Positions 24,924 through 37,600 of a stretch of DNA of 64,000 bases are shown here, piece by piece (position 1 is the stretch's first letter; every line of letters starts with the position of its first letter). The stretch is from Nemania diffusa. Lineage: Eukaryota; Ascomycota; Sordariomycetes; Xylariales; Xylariaceae. The translations under genes and the position numbers were made by a program. The stretch covers positions 1,566,501 to 1,630,500 of the forward strand of contig JBBPUQ010000003.1 of NCBI GenBank assembly GCA_038501195.1. Direction: 5' to 3'. A model generated the notes under the pieces. That model saw only the letters and a program-made list of their open reading frames with translations. It ran no database searches and was not told the DNA's origin.

Positions 24924-27900
24924 ATGACGAGACCCCAGATTATTCGTGCTGGTATGTCCCATAAATGGAATTGGTTGGTTGATCTACAGGTCGCCGTTTC
25001 ATGAAGGAGAAATTAAATTAGCTGGGCCTGGAACCAGCACCGCTACCTACCTACCATCGCTGCTAATTCTCCTGCTACCTACCTATCTACTTGTCTACCT
25101 ACCTATCTGGCCGGTGGCTGCGACTCACCTCGTCTCGTCTCGTCCCGTCTCGTGCTTGCTAATCATCTCGCCTCCCGACATAGATTCCATCGATCTTCAG
25201 GATCACGACGCTCCTTCTGCCAAAGACCACAAAAATTCCACCCCCAAGCCCACGTTAAACACGAACACGAACGGTTCGCTTGCGCCACACCAGGCTGAGA
25301 CGATACGCGAAGTACAAGAGGAACGAGCCGAGGAAGAGGCGCGAAGTCCGAGGGTCTCGTGGGCCCATGGTGACGGTGACGGTGATAACGATCGCCATCT
25401 ATTATACGCCGAAGAACTCGCTTCCGGTATCGTTAATTCCTTGAATGGCCATAAGATGCAGCAACAAGATGCGCTGGCCATTGCGCAGAACGGAGGCGTT
25501 GTGGGGCATGCCGATGATGAGGATGATATCGACCTTACCACCGACGAGGACGACTTGGACGACGACATGATGGACAAGATTTCGAGTTCGCCTTCAATTG
25601 AGGATGGTGGGTGCACCCTTCCGCCTATATGGCCTGCGCGCGTTGATTCTCTGCGCAATTCTCCTTCGAGTCACGACCATTTTATTCCTCCGGTTGTCAC
25701 TGAGACGAGATCCTCTTCACCATATCTCGAACTCCCTGACCACCTCCCCCTACAAGTGTCAGCTCAACAGTCAAGCAAGGCTTCTGTTAATACATCTAAA
25801 CCTGATCATCTTCTTCCTGGTGGGTATACCGGAGCGAACGAGTGCGACAAACCCGAAATTCCTGGTCACGAGACAACATCCGAACACAACCCAGAGGTAC
25901 AAGATCCCAACTTTACAGAGATAACCACAGAAAATCCCGAGCGCTTTCATCAACAGAACTACTTAGTAGAAGACCGAGACTCCGCAGTCGACCTTCAGAT
26001 CGAGGATTTCTCGTTAGACCAGCCGATGAGCCCCGACGGCGATCCCGTCGAAGATGAGATAATCTCTCCCTACGAGTTTCTGATACCCTATGTTGCCTCT
26101 GATGACGATGACGATCAAGAGGAAGAAGATGACTTTTCTTACACCGATGACTGCCGATTTATTGATTCTGGTTGGGGTGGCGAATGCTTACAAGATGCAG
26201 AGGATATCGATTTCGAATTCGTCTACGCTCTACACACGTTTGTCGCTACGGTCGAAGGTCAAGCCAATGCCACCAAAGGCGATACGATGGTGCTTCTCGA
26301 CGATAGCAACAGCTATTGGTGGTTGGTTCGGGTTGTTAAAGATAGTAGCATTGGTGCGACTTTCTCTAAACTCTATACGAAGTACATGAGTTGATAATTT
26401 CCTTTAGGGTATTTACCAGCCGAACACATCGAGACACCAACAGAAAGGCTGGCGCGACTCAACAAGCACAGGAATATCGATGTAAGAGTCCATAAGCGTG
26501 CCGTCTATATAGATATTCTAACTTGCGGATAGTTATCTGCAACGATGCTTGGTGATCAAGCTGAAAAGACTAGAAACCCACTTATGACAGCCATGAAGAG
26601 GCGCAAAGCAAAAACTGTTACCTTTGCAGCGCCCACTTACGTCGATTATTCGGAGATAGAATACTCTGACGAGGAAGGTGAAGAAGAAGACGATGCTCAA
26701 GATCCACAGCAGGCCACACAGCAAGAAGTCGAACAAAGCCAGGCTAACTCTCAGCAAGCTACGTCAGATATACTAGGAGACGATGAGTCTGCCAAGGTGG
26801 AGCCACTGAAACCCCGGGCCCCAAAACAAGTGAAGCTAGAGATTGCTGGACCTGAGGAAGCTGATATTGTCGAGTCGTCGACTAATGAACCAACGTATAG
26901 AAGTAGTGACGAATTTTTTGATGGCAAGACAGAGAGGACCACGAAAAACGGAACTGTCAGGAATACAGATTCCTTTTTCAGAGACGAGACTATTGAGACC
27001 AAGAAGATTAGTCTCACTCCTGGGTTACTACGAGATGACAACGAGCCGAGAGTTTCGAATGATTCTAAGGACTTGCGCCAGCGACCAAGTCTTGAAAAAG
27101 AGCTTGTCCCTGATAAAAGCAAAGACGATAAGAAAAAGAAGGACAGAGAAAAGAAAGAGAAAGATAAGAAGCCGAGCGCCATTCGGAGTTTCTTCTCGCG
27201 GAAGGATAAGAAGAAGTCCCTTGATGATGACGATGACTCGCTTGGCAAGCGGTCAATGGACAATACCGGAGCTGGATTTGGAGATGCGGAGATGGTTGAA
27301 GAGCCCGATGAATTAGAGTCTTCGTCGCAAAAGAGCCCACCCCGAAACCCAGGCAAGCTTCAGAAGCAGCAGCCTCGGACTGAAGCATCGCCCACCCGTA
27401 AACCAGCTGCTATTTCGACAGCAGCAGGTGCAGACCAAGGCCCTCCTTTAGCTGCAGAAGTTAAGACAAATAACGTAGCCAGCGCCCCTCCCGTGACTGT
27501 GAGAATGGTAGAGTCAGAGCGGCTTGACAGCCAAGGACAACAAGCGAGGAAAGACGAGGATGTCAAATCAGGAGTCTCCAAAATATTGCCTATAAATGGG
27601 GAATTGAATCCTCCAAAGGCCGTGAGGGCTAGGTCACGAGTTGAACTTGATGATTTTGACTCTTCCACGGACGAAGAGGTCCTACCACAGCCAACCAGGG
27701 CCCCTCCCGCTGAGCCGAAAAGAGAGCCTTCGAACGAAAAATCACTGCGACCTACTCTCCCAGGCTCATATCCAGACAGTTCTACTAGCATACCACAGCA
27801 GAGTGAAGCAGTGGATATTCGGCCGCCCATAGAACGCTTGTCAGAGTCTCCGGTTGAAGTATCTCCTGTTACACCTTTAAACCCCCCTGCTCTCATGGGC

Positions 27901-28321
27901 GATAGTTCGAGTCAAGAAGATCGCTCTTCACTTGTATCCTCGCCATCCCCAGAACTCGCAGACGCAGATAGCACTACGCACAGGAACCAAGATTCCATGA
28001 CTACCGCGACATCACCAACAACTGCTTCGACATGGAATGATGCTAATCTTCGTGCGTTCTTTGATTCGGGATCCGAGATTCGCGACTTATTAGTGGTGGT
28101 ATACGACGATAAGACTGATGCTACACCTGTTGGCACTAATCACCCTATCGCAAACTCATTATTCCGCGAGCAAAATGCTAAATTAGCTGAGATAACAACC
28201 GTAAGTTTTACACCATACTTGCCCTACTCTATCCTTAAGTTGACGAAAATTTCTTTAGCAACTGGACAATATGCTGGGAGATTGGCTGGCTCGAAAACAA
28301 CGTCTAAGGGGTACAGTTTAG
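24924..28321 (+). CDS. teaC: Tea4/TeaC/Bud14-like SH3 cell-polarity protein
   Basis: This family links microtubule-delivered landmarks to PP1 phosphatase and formins at growing tips. Exons: 24924-24951, 25184-26353, 26408-26481, 26533-28200, 28259-28321 (1000 aa). The tiny first exon encodes MTRPQIIRA. It was chosen because donor GTATGT at 24952 and an acceptor at 25183 with branch point GCTAAT join it in frame, whereas extending exon 2 upstream gives a low-complexity frame. Domains: acidic N-terminal region; SH3 at about 353-412 (YALHTFVATVEGQA, LLDDSNSYWWLVRVVKD, GYLPAEHIETP), nearly diagnostic for Bud14/Tea4, followed by ERLARLNKHRN; KTVTF at about 450, which matches the RVxF PP1-docking consensus; a Lys-rich stretch at about 645-680; a long Ser/Pro-rich disordered region; and a short terminal helix ending RKQRLRGTV. 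Position and spacing of SH3 and RVxF fit the family. Confidence 0.92.
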
Positions 28322-29378
28322 CATGGGTTCATGGTATGCCACCCAGCGTCTGGTTATCGCATTTCGGCTGCAATTAATCGTGGCACTGATGAGATCGTCT
28401 CGGTTTCACTTATCAATTTTTCGAAGCAAGTTAATTTTCTTCTCGGGGAGCGGCGCAACGGGTGAATCAAATGGGCTTTATATCACATACGGCGGTTTGC
28501 GGGAAGTAGCCGAAATCATAGGGTTCAAGCACTCACGCAGATTCTTTTGATCTGTTTTGTTTTCCAATGATCTACGAGCATAGCTGCTAACTGTGGCGCG
28601 TTTTTTGTTTGTTGAAGCTTTCGAAATGCTAGGCTGTTATAGCATTATGTGACAACAAGGATGAATGGGAGGGTAGGGTCGCCGGGATATGTAACCCTAA
28701 CGCGTATATACGACCTGGCTGTATATAGCGGTGTTGTCCCCAAGCTAAATCCACTCTATGAGTGCTCACTGTGTGGCTTACGGGACTGAGGATTATAACT
28801 GCACTCCCTCCTCCGAAGACCGGCTAGCGTTCTATGTACTAGTTGGATGTGGTGGAAATAATCCGACTTCGAGGTGATAGTAAACTACGATGGTATCGGA
28901 TTGTTAGGCTTTCGTCCCACCTCCATTGAGCAGGCAGCTAGAAACTTGATGAACATAAACGGCGGTGTGTCTAGACTTAGACCATGGAGACAGCTAGGGG
29001 TTAGGATTTTCGTACCATTGCTCGGACATATCTGTAATGATGTATGGGAAATTCGATGTGACACATTCGAGGCATGGTGACAGCTTCAAAGTCTGAGTCA
29101 CTTGTGTCTTCTGTGTGCACCACGTAAGATGGAACTCGGAACTCCGCACATAGTAAAACATCACGGATGATGGGCTTAAGGTATGGGTGAATTTCGATTG
29201 TGTATAAATTCCTATAGGCTCCGCTAACATGATTATATATTCCCAAGGCTCCTATGAATACGCAACAGTCCATAGAGACGAAACAAGCTTCATCTTCAAT
29301 TTTTCCATCCCTAAGTAGCTTTCACATCAGATTTCACACTCCGCCGTCGTTAGTTTCTTATTCTCCTACGCATTAGCC
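28322..29378. other. Intergenic, nothing recognised
   Basis: About 1 kb between the Tea4-like gene and the VOC gene, both on the plus strand. Small frames (28323-28550, 28874-29080) show no domain. The last about 80 bases before 29379 are CT-rich, as expected for a fungal promoter or leader. Confidence 0.5.
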
Positions 29379-29977
29379 ATGCCTGTCTCACATGTCTCTC
29401 TTGCCACCGGTGCTGCCCATTTCGCGCGGATGCGATCGTTCTACCTAGCAGCTCTTGCACCACTGGGTTACGTCACGTACTTCGACAAGGCGAACTTCAT
29501 GCTCGGTCTAAAACCGGTCGGGTCATTCCCCGACTTTTGGATCCATGTCGGCAACGGCGAGCAAACTGCCTTCCCCGCCGGCGGTGATGTAGAGGCGCGC
29601 CCCGGGCGCACACATGTGGCCTTCGACGCGCCCTCGAGAGAGGTGGTGGATAAATGGTATGCCGCGGCCATGTAAGCCTCAACTAATTCTTTACCCCTTT
29701 AGCTTGTCTAGGCTAGGCCCTAGGCCAAGTATATCAACATCCTGGCATCATATCTAGATCATCCATTCGATCGATGCTTTTAGCTGGATGATTGCTTGAT
29801 CGAGGGGCATATGACGTTATACTGACGGTTGATCTCTCCTCCAGAAAAGCTGGTGGCACCTGTAATGGAAAGCCGGGGGTCCGGGAGTTCTCTGCCACGT
29901 ACTACGCGGCATTCGTTCTCGACCCCCTGGGCAATAATATCGAAGCTGTTCACTACAAGCCCGAAAAGCCGTGGTGA
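29379..29977 (+). CDS. VOC / glyoxalase-bleomycin resistance superfamily protein
   Basis: Exons 29379-29671 and 29845-29977 give 141 aa, a normal length for a single-copy VOC protein built from two beta-alpha-beta3 halves. Visible family features are the N-terminal SHVSLATG strand with His5 as probable first metal ligand, FYLAALAPLGY, the central THVAFDAPSRE strand with a His, YYAAFVLDPLGNNIEAVHY with the usual LDPDGN-like turn and the C-terminal Glu ligand. Such proteins include glyoxalases, dioxygenases and antibiotic-binding proteins, and the substrate cannot be read from the sequence. The intron (29672-29844, 173 nt) ends in CCTCCAG. The start follows GCC at 29376-29378 in a good context. 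Confidence 0.88.
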
Positions 29978-30420
29978 TGAAACTCTGAGCCAAGTGGATT
30001 GCGGCAGGCTCGGTACTATTGTCTGGCGTGGGTGTTCTTCACCATGAACGATGCCCCCTCCAATGAGAGCTGCTGCAGTCAGCACGAGCGATAAATTGGA
30101 GACAATGTTGACATGTGAATATCAGGTCATGGATGGGACCTTCGATAGCTGGGGAAAATTAGGGGTTCGTTGGTGTCAAATTGTCGGACCCCTATATGCA
30201 GTCGAAGACGGTTGGTGACGTTTATACAAAACTCTACGATTCAGTGCTCAAGGGGGGTGACTTGTTGGCACGCGCCTGGGCATATATAAATACCATTCTT
30301 GATATAAACCGCCGATGTGCGAGAATTAAATTTGACCTATTGACAAGAAATTTTCCTCAAATTAAATCTCAACTTACAAATCATATAAGTAGTCTTATCT
30401 TTAGCTTTTCACTCCACATT
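29978..30420. other. Intergenic region upstream of the HVA1-like gene
   Basis: No gene seen. It contains AGGGG at 30251-30255 and a TATA box at 30293-30302 that serve the gene starting at 30421. Confidence 0.5.
30293..30302 (+). promoter_or_regulatory. Candidate TATA box (TATATAAATA) of the HVA1-like gene
   Basis: TATATAAATA lies 119 bp upstream of the ATG at 30421, with an AGGGG stress-type element about 40 bp further upstream. Confidence 0.5.
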
Positions 30421-30819
30421 ATGGCACCCAAGTTCTCGAGTGGCCAGACTGTTCGTTATAAGCCCGTAGGAGGTCAGTATCGCCCATTTTCTGCCCTACA
30501 CCTCAACCTGTTCTATCTATTGCATCATGAGAGAAGAGCCTTGGCCCCCCTGCTGACATAACGCCATCTCTAGGGCCCGGCTCTAATACCTCGGAGAGCA
30601 CTGGCGTGATCCTAGATGTCCTCACCGAGCCGGGTATGCAGGCGTCCCGCAACGTGCAGGCCTCCATGCAGGAGCCCCGATATGAGGTGCGTGATACCCT
30701 TCATGCCAAAGTAACTGCTGTCTAGAGCGTAACTGATTCTGGCCAACTACCAGATCCAGAATGACAACACTGGGAAACTGACCAGCGTCTATGAGGCGAA
30801 CATTATGGGCCGTGCTTAG
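30421..30819 (+). CDS. HVA1/DUF2945 TUDOR-like small protein
   Basis: Three exons, 30421-30472, 30574-30686 and 30754-30819, encode 76 aa. The protein has the family pattern FSSGQTVRYKPVGG, then the GPGSNTSESTGVI segment, PRYEIQNDNTGK and a C-terminal YEANIMGRA. This matches the hypervirulence-associated protein TUDOR domain family (DUF2945), small single-domain proteins found in fungi and bacteria whose molecular role is not settled; the TUDOR-like barrel suggests binding to a protein or nucleic-acid ligand. It is too short and too split to be seen as one open frame. The larger frame starting at 30181 is its upstream region read through. A TATA box and an AGGGG element precede it, consistent with strong or inducible expression (inference). 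Confidence 0.88.
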
Positions 30820-31452
30820 GTATTGACAGATGTGCACCCGCCGGAGGAAGTATAAGTCTCAAAGGGCTTGAGGCGTACTCTATATCCCATGTAAAATGAA
30901 TATCTGCTATTTTAATATATATTCATAAATGCATGTTTTGTGCTTCTTGTAGTGACAGAGACATCACAACATCCCATTACTAAGGACGCGCAGTATTTAT
31001 TCTGCCCCAAATAGTTCTTTTTTTTTTTCTTTTTTCACTTCTGCAGGCATCATAACTGATGAGGTGCTTCATTTTCATTCTCTATTTTTCTGTCTTCCAA
31101 AGAGATTGAGAAGAACGTGTGAGCAAATAGGGGTGAGAGCGCCTACCCTGAAGCCTACCTAAATAGGTCGAGATTGGGCTGTGTCACATGTCACAGGTCA
31201 CAGCTTATCTAAGCCTAGGTACGGATGCTCCGATAACCTGAAGTGGACATAGCCGACTTTTCGCGGACCACCGACGTTTCGGCGGCGCCACATTTCTAAC
31301 ACCTGCAGCAATACAAAGCCTCGTGCTACTGCTACACATATATATAACGCTCTTTTTGAACCGGTATCCTCGTAATCGGATGTCCGTCGCGCCAATCGTA
31401 TTATCGGTGGCTTCATAAATGCAGCCAACCACTCATTAGCTCTTCTATCATC
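30820..31452. other. Intergenic, between HVA1-like gene and Zn2Cys6 regulator
   Basis: No gene supported. It contains a T-rich run at 31019-31036, and a TATATATAA stretch about 115 bp upstream of the ATG at 31453 that could act as a TATA box. Confidence 0.5.
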
Positions 31453-33712
31453 ATGTCTGCACCCTCTTCGGGTGTGTCGCCTCCCTCTTCTGCTGCCGTT
31501 AACCTCAAAGAAGCCTATAATCCGCGAAAAAGAGGCCGGACCGCGTGTACAAGATGCAAACATAGGAAGCAAAAAGTTGGTATTTTTCATATCTTCAAGT
31601 TTTCAATTGTGTTAATATGTCATGGATAGTGTGATGACCAATGGCCGACGTGCTCCAACTGTAAAAAGGCAGGGACGGAATGCGATAAATCTGCTGTTTC
31701 TGAGGACGAGCCTCCAGCAGCATACACTCGCGCGCTAGAGCAGCGTGTAGCTCTTTTAGAAGCTCGTCTTTCCGAACAGGTTTATCAACGGGGACCCGAG
31801 GTGTCACCCCCTACGCCAAGCAGCGGCATACGAACCCAGTCTAGAAACAATGTTCTTGCTGAGGCTGTCGAGCTCCTTGCCCTTGGAAATATTGAGGCAC
31901 CTGCCTACGTCGGCGCGTCCTCCGGCCTTAATTTAGCACTGACCCTAGGTGAGATGGTTCAAGCAACTGTCTGGAACAAGGCGTTACCTCTAGATGCCGA
32001 TGGGTCTCGGCTCGGTACCACTGATGGTTCGGGAACACCTAAAGGAGCTCGTTCTATCAATAGACAAGAAATGGTTGCTCGCAGCGCTGAGCCGCCCACG
32101 GATGAACACGGTACTTCTCTTATAAATACATACTTAAATCAGCCTCAGTACGTATTTACAGGTTCGTCATTATTGACAAAGGCCAACCTCTATTCTAACA
32201 TCTTCCACCTCGCTTTCCAGACAAAATAATATTTTTTATTCCTTAATGATAACCCAATTTCTTCCCACAGTCGAACAAGAAAACACTCCTAACGGTGTAT
32301 TATAAATAGGACTAGATACCCCTTCCTTGATGAGAAAGAAATTTGGGACCTCCACGCAAAGCGTATGGCGTTGCACACAACCCCAGTGCAACAGCTAACC
32401 AAACCTGAGCGGTTTGGCCTATTTAAATTGTACATGGTATATGCTATAGGTGCGATGCTAATACAACTCACCGAAAGAAATACAGCAACACCGCCAGAGG
32501 TATGACTATATTGATACAATCTTGCTACAATGGGCTAATATGGGAAGCAAGAACTATTATATGACTGCTTTACAACAATTATTTACTGCTCGCGAGTCGA
32601 AGACCACCCACAACGTAGAGGCTATGCTGCTTCTAGTTTTATATCATGTCCGAAGCTCTAGCTATGGCATATGGTATATGATCGGCCTAGCTATGAGGAC
32701 GTGTATTGATCTAGGGTTGCATACGAAGCGACATGAGGGTTCTCTTGATCATTATACAATACAAATGCGCCGGCGGCTATTTTGGAGTGTTTACTCTCTA
32801 GAACGAACGATTGCGATCTGCCTAGGACGGCCCTTGAGCATACCGGATAGACAAATCGACGTAGATCTGCCACTAGATCCCGAAGATGAAGTTTGGGACC
32901 AAACAACACCTGCACAAATGGTGAGCCCGGCTAGGAGGCGCTCTCTGTCATTAGCGATCTGGTTGTTTAAAATGAGACGCATTGAGTCACGCATACAATT
33001 CTCAATCTACCGAGCAGACAAACCCCTATCTGCACTCACGTCCAAGATGAACCAGCTTTATCAAGATCTAGAGTCTTGGAAAACTTCTCTTGTGGAACGT
33101 TTCAGCGATGTCGACTTAAATTACCCAATGTGTCACTACCATCGCGCTGTCCGTTTGCTAATACAACCCTTTCTGCCGTTGTTACCACCTTCTGATCCAT
33201 ATTATCTAATTTGCCTTCGCGCGGCTGGAGGCGTCTGCCAAGCGCACAAAAAGCTGCATCAATCACTCGAATACGGACACTCATTCATTGCCGTCCAGAC
33301 AGTATTCGTCGCAGGAATCACTTTACTTTACGGCCTCTGGACACAGCAACATGCCATATGGTCTTACAGCCTGTCGAACGATATTCGAGCTTGCTCCCTG
33401 GTACTCTTCGTCATGGGAGAGAGAGCGCCCTGGGTAAAGAAGTACCGTGATGCTTTTGAAGTCCTCGTCAACTCGACTATGGAGAAGCTCGAAAATGGTG
33501 TCAACAACCTAGCTGAGACAGCAGCAGTTCAGATGAGGAATGTAACGAACAACTCTGAATTTGCTACCGCGCAGTTTGATAATTTAGCCGATGGTGAAGA
33601 CGGGGATGCCTGGAAAGTGGTTGCTGAACTTGCCAATTGGATCGACCAGCCGGAGGGCTCTTTATTATGGATGCCAGACTTCGAATTACTGCAAAATTTG
33701 TCCCCCGTGTAG
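31453..33712 (+). CDS. Zn2Cys6 binuclear-cluster transcription factor
   Basis: Exons 31453-31575, 31630-32147, 32310-32499 and 32552-33712 encode 663 aa. The DNA-binding domain has the six cysteines C32, C35, C42, C49, C52 and C59 in exact CX2CX6CX6CX2CX6C spacing, which is restored only when intron 1 (31576-31629, donor GTTGGT) is removed. A short coiled-coil dimerisation segment follows (ALEQRVALLEARLSEQ). The middle region has the fungal_trans pattern: TRYPFLDEKEIWDLH, then YGIWYMIGLAMRTCIDLGLH, RRRLFWSVYSLER and CLGRPLSIPD. Such regulators bind CGG-type half sites and often control metabolism or transport genes nearby. It ends 317 bp from, and tail to tail with, an MFS exporter gene, so joint function is possible but unproven. 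Confidence 0.93.
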
Positions 33713-34029
33713 CAATCGGGCGGGTTTTCCATGCTGGAATATGAGAGAAACTTCCATCATACTTTTGCAATGCCCATGCAGGTGGTTTAGCATCACGACT
33801 ATCGATTCGTGTGAGTTGGCAGTCTACCAGTCTTACTTGGAAGTTATCGTCAAAATAAGGAACGTAAAGAACTACAGGATCGGGTTTGAAACGTAAATCG
33901 TCTACACGGCATGTGGCCCAACCCTTCTATCACAGGTTGGACCGTTTCGTGTCTTTGTAGGCATTTCGAAGCTCAGATCAGCATGAACTAGGTAACGAAT
34001 GGTGAATCTAGTGAAGTATATCGAATTCT
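33713..34029. other. Short convergent intergenic spacer
   Basis: 317 bp between the stop codons of the regulator (plus) and the exporter (minus). It presumably carries both 3' ends. Nothing else is seen. Confidence 0.6.
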
Positions 34030-35958
34030 CTAATCGGCGGCTGGCTCTTCACTCTCCATCGTCGTTACTCCTTCGTTGGGACGATTAGCTGCAACAGTCT
34101 TTTCGTTTGGCCTTGGGCCTTGTTGTTCGTGCGCCAACTCTTCATTTCCCACTATTTCTTCTTCTTCGTCTTCTTCTTCCAGGGACCGAAGACCATGATC
34201 CCTCACGAATACACACCCGATAAGACATACGCTGACAAGTGACAGTTGTAGGACAAATACCGCCCGGCTAGCAGCCATATAGGCATTGAGAACAATTCCA
34301 ACATCGGAATCCTTGATCTCAGGTAGTGTATATGCATTTAGGGCAAGGTATTGGTAGTCTTGGGGAAGGCTCTTTTTCAAAACTGCTTGCAATACAGCCG
34401 CAGAAATACCGAGTCCAGCAGATCCGCCAGCGCAACGGAAAAAGTTCCTGGTTGAAATAATGACCGCCCGTCTCGATCTTGTTGCATGAGATTGGAGAGC
34501 GGTAAGGATAGGCTGGAATGAACAGCCAATACCGAAGCCCATAATTACGAGGGGCCCAGCGATAAGCCCCATGGAGCTATTATCCCTATATAGCAACACG
34601 AGTCCAGCACCCCTAAAAGTCGGCGTTGTCAGCATGTTTATATCATCACGTCGAAATAGACTTACAGCGTCCACAAGAATAATCCAGTACACACAACCAT
34701 TTTCCATCGCTTGACTTGTGAAATATATCGACCGGATAGCGCGGATGCTACTGCCTGTACACCGACTGGAATGGCGACGATACCCGCACTTTGCATTACA
34801 GAAAACCGCCGAACGTTCTGTAAGTAAAGTGGAAGGTAATATATGAGAGCCTGATACACGCCACCTAGAAAGAAATTTTGTACTAAGAGAATAGAAACGT
34901 CCGAGTTTCGGAATATTTGCACTGAAAATGTTAGCTTCTCTACCTATAATTTAAGGAGGGGGTATACCTCTTACTTGGTATCATGGGCAATCGCGCTATT
35001 CTCCACTCCCACAGAATAAATAGGAGTAGTGCAATGGAGCCAAGAACAAGCATGCTGATTACCATGGGAGAGACCCAAGGGAAATACGCACCTCCACCGC
35101 TGATAGGAATTAGGAGGAATATGATGCTCATGGTGGAAAGCAAAACACCTCCATAATCGATCTTTTTAGCACTCTCTCTGAAACTCCGTGTGGGTAGATT
35201 CGAGGGAAGCGTATATAATGATATTCCTCCAAGAACAGCAGTTAAAGGGGCGGTGGTCCAGAAGAAAGCACGCCAACTAATGTGAGTGATGAAAGCAGCA
35301 GCGAGGAAAGGGCCAATCACATTCCCCATACCAATAAATGCGCCAAGTATGCCCTGGTAGTATCCCTTTTCTTCCAAACTCACGACGTCGGAGACGATAA
35401 TCATGGATAGGTTAATGAGGCCGCCGCCGCCGATGCCTGCGATACCGCGAAACACTATAACATACGAGGTTAACAATCGCCATCTTGAACATAACCTATA
35501 AATTGTTTTGGGACACGAAAAGAATGTTAACGCATGCCTATAACCCGCGAGGAGGCTGTCCCTTGAAAATACTCAGGATAGGAATATGACCCAGAGAAAC
35601 ACTCACCATAGAACATGACGTCGTTCTGGGCGAAACTGCAAAGGAGCTCGGCGATAGCAAGGCATGAAATGGCTCCCAAGTAAATGGCCTTGCGTCCAAA
35701 GATATCGGATAGTCGACCGTACAACATCTGGCACGACGCGTTGGCGATGAGGGACGACGTGCCAGCCCAGGAAATGGAGTCCTCAGCATCAAGATCCCGT
35801 GCGATGGTTGGCAATGTCACACCGATTCCATTCTGATCAATGAATGTGACGAGCAGTGGGATAGCTAAACTTAGGAAAACGGGTATGATTTTTTCTTTCG
35901 GTAAGGGGTTGTGTTGCTCGTGGAGCGACCTTTCGGCTGCTTGCTGGCGACTTGTCAT
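34030..35958 (-). CDS. MFS multidrug exporter (DHA2-like)
   Basis: Minus-strand exons 35958-35607, 35454-34975, 34921-34666 and 34612-34030 encode 556 aa with many hydrophobic segments, probably 14. Family marks: TFIDQNGIGVTLPTIARDLD in TM1 (the D1-type motif of DHA2), GRLSDIFGRK (MFS motif A), VFRGIAGIGGGGL, and GAFIGMGNVIGPFLAAAFI, which is the antiporter motif C of drug:H+ exporters. The C-terminal cytoplasmic tail is strongly acidic (LEEEDEEEE). Introns are 53-152 nt; the 53-nt intron at 34974-34922 has CTAAC before its acceptor. The protein likely sits in the plasma membrane and exports small molecules or toxins by proton antiport; siderophore transport is a less likely alternative. Confidence 0.92.
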
Positions 35959-37221
35959 GGTGCCTATCTCTTTTCGCTTGTAGCTTGAATAAGTCGTAGT
36001 TCGCGATCGGGGTACGAGAAGAGTTAGTTTCTATCGATGTATAATGTGCTTCAACGTCCTACTTTCTTCTATTGCTCTACTAGGGGGATGCGAAGACTCG
36101 AATCGCTCGACTGCGTGTACCTAGTCGACTTGTCTCACTTGTTGAAAGAATACATAATTACCCAGGTGAGAATTATGAGTGCTATACCTACCTTTTCTAA
36201 AGTTTTTGTGCCGTGCGTATATGCTAGCAAAGCAAGATACCGCTTATAGTCCTGAATGGGGGCCATTAGAAAGCATGTTAGTCTTTTAAATTAAACCTAT
36301 TGCTCGCTACACGTCCAAGAGATTCGAATCATGCACGGACTAAATGTCCTATAAACCTAGTCGGAGGTCTGTCTGGTAGACACATGAAGAAACCGCCCTG
36401 TTAATTAAGCTTGCCACTACCTATCTGGGTACAGGAGGGCGAGCGTGCATCAACCTTCCGGCCTGTATATAAATAAAGATAAGTGGTCCTCAAGAGTATT
36501 TGAGTGAATGATACCCGTCTTGAGAGGAGATAAAGAAGAAGAATAGGAGTTGGGATAGACCCTGTCTAGAAAAGCTCGACACGAAATTGATTCCGGTTCA
36601 GGTGAGAACCTGGTGCTATCTTGTATGTAAGAATTGTCAAGGGACATCTCACGGTGTTCGGGATGATCTAGAACTTAGTCTATTCGGATCACCTTTCATT
36701 GAACCTAGTTGTTGGAAACTATCTGTCTTAAGGTACTATAAATATAGAATATACGGCGTTATAAGGATACTGACTACTGTGCTTTCTATATGTAGGTAAG
36801 TATGAAGTGAGGAAGGAATTGTTTGCGATTACCTTATTCTACCGACCTACATTCTTCTAAGAGATACCTAGCTACTGTTTAAGTCTCTAGACTCTTTAAT
36901 GTTATAAAACTAGGTATACGCATGGGTTTCATTCCTTTCATCCAATAAAAGATAAAGGGAAGGTACCTCCTACGAAACATTGGTGGGGCTTCTGATCATG
37001 TAATCAACTCGCAAAACCCAGACCTAGATCAGTGTAGCGTGGCTTCCAGCCACCTGCACCCACACTAACAAATCACGTACAATCCTTCCCAACTCGTATT
37101 TTGAAGAGACTCAGCAGCTGCGACCAGCTGTGATTATCGCCATCTACCAAATCCCCTCATCGACCTGACGACCAACTGTCAGCCAGCAGGCCAGCAGGCG
37201 ACATCAAATCTTACAGCAGTG
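35959..37221. other. Divergent intergenic region between MFS exporter and DUF3716 gene
   Basis: 1.26 kb with the promoters of both genes. No coding signal. AT-rich around 36700-36960, with TACCTA/TAGGTA motifs. The last 150 bases before 37222 are C-rich and look like a 5' leader. Confidence 0.5.
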
Positions 37222-37566
37222 ATGAAAGGCATTATAACACCTACTCGAGGCCGTCCGGCCAAGATCACGAAATCAACCGCCAACTCGCGAGGTCGTCCGA
37301 TTAGGAGAGGCGACACCGTCCCCAACCAAGACCCGGACCTCGAAGACCCCATTATAGAAGAAGGCGACGAGGAGGACGGCGACGGTGATGTTGACGCCGA
37401 GAACGAGCAGGACCATACCCAAGAACAACACGAGCACGAGCATCAGCATCAGATCCAGCATCAACACGAACATCAACACCCGCAGCATCTACAACCACAG
37501 CACCATGCCGACTTCGACTCGGAAGCCTCTGCTGCTGCCGCCGCCGCCGCCGCTGCCGTTCATCAC

Positions 37567-37600
<34 letters not shown>

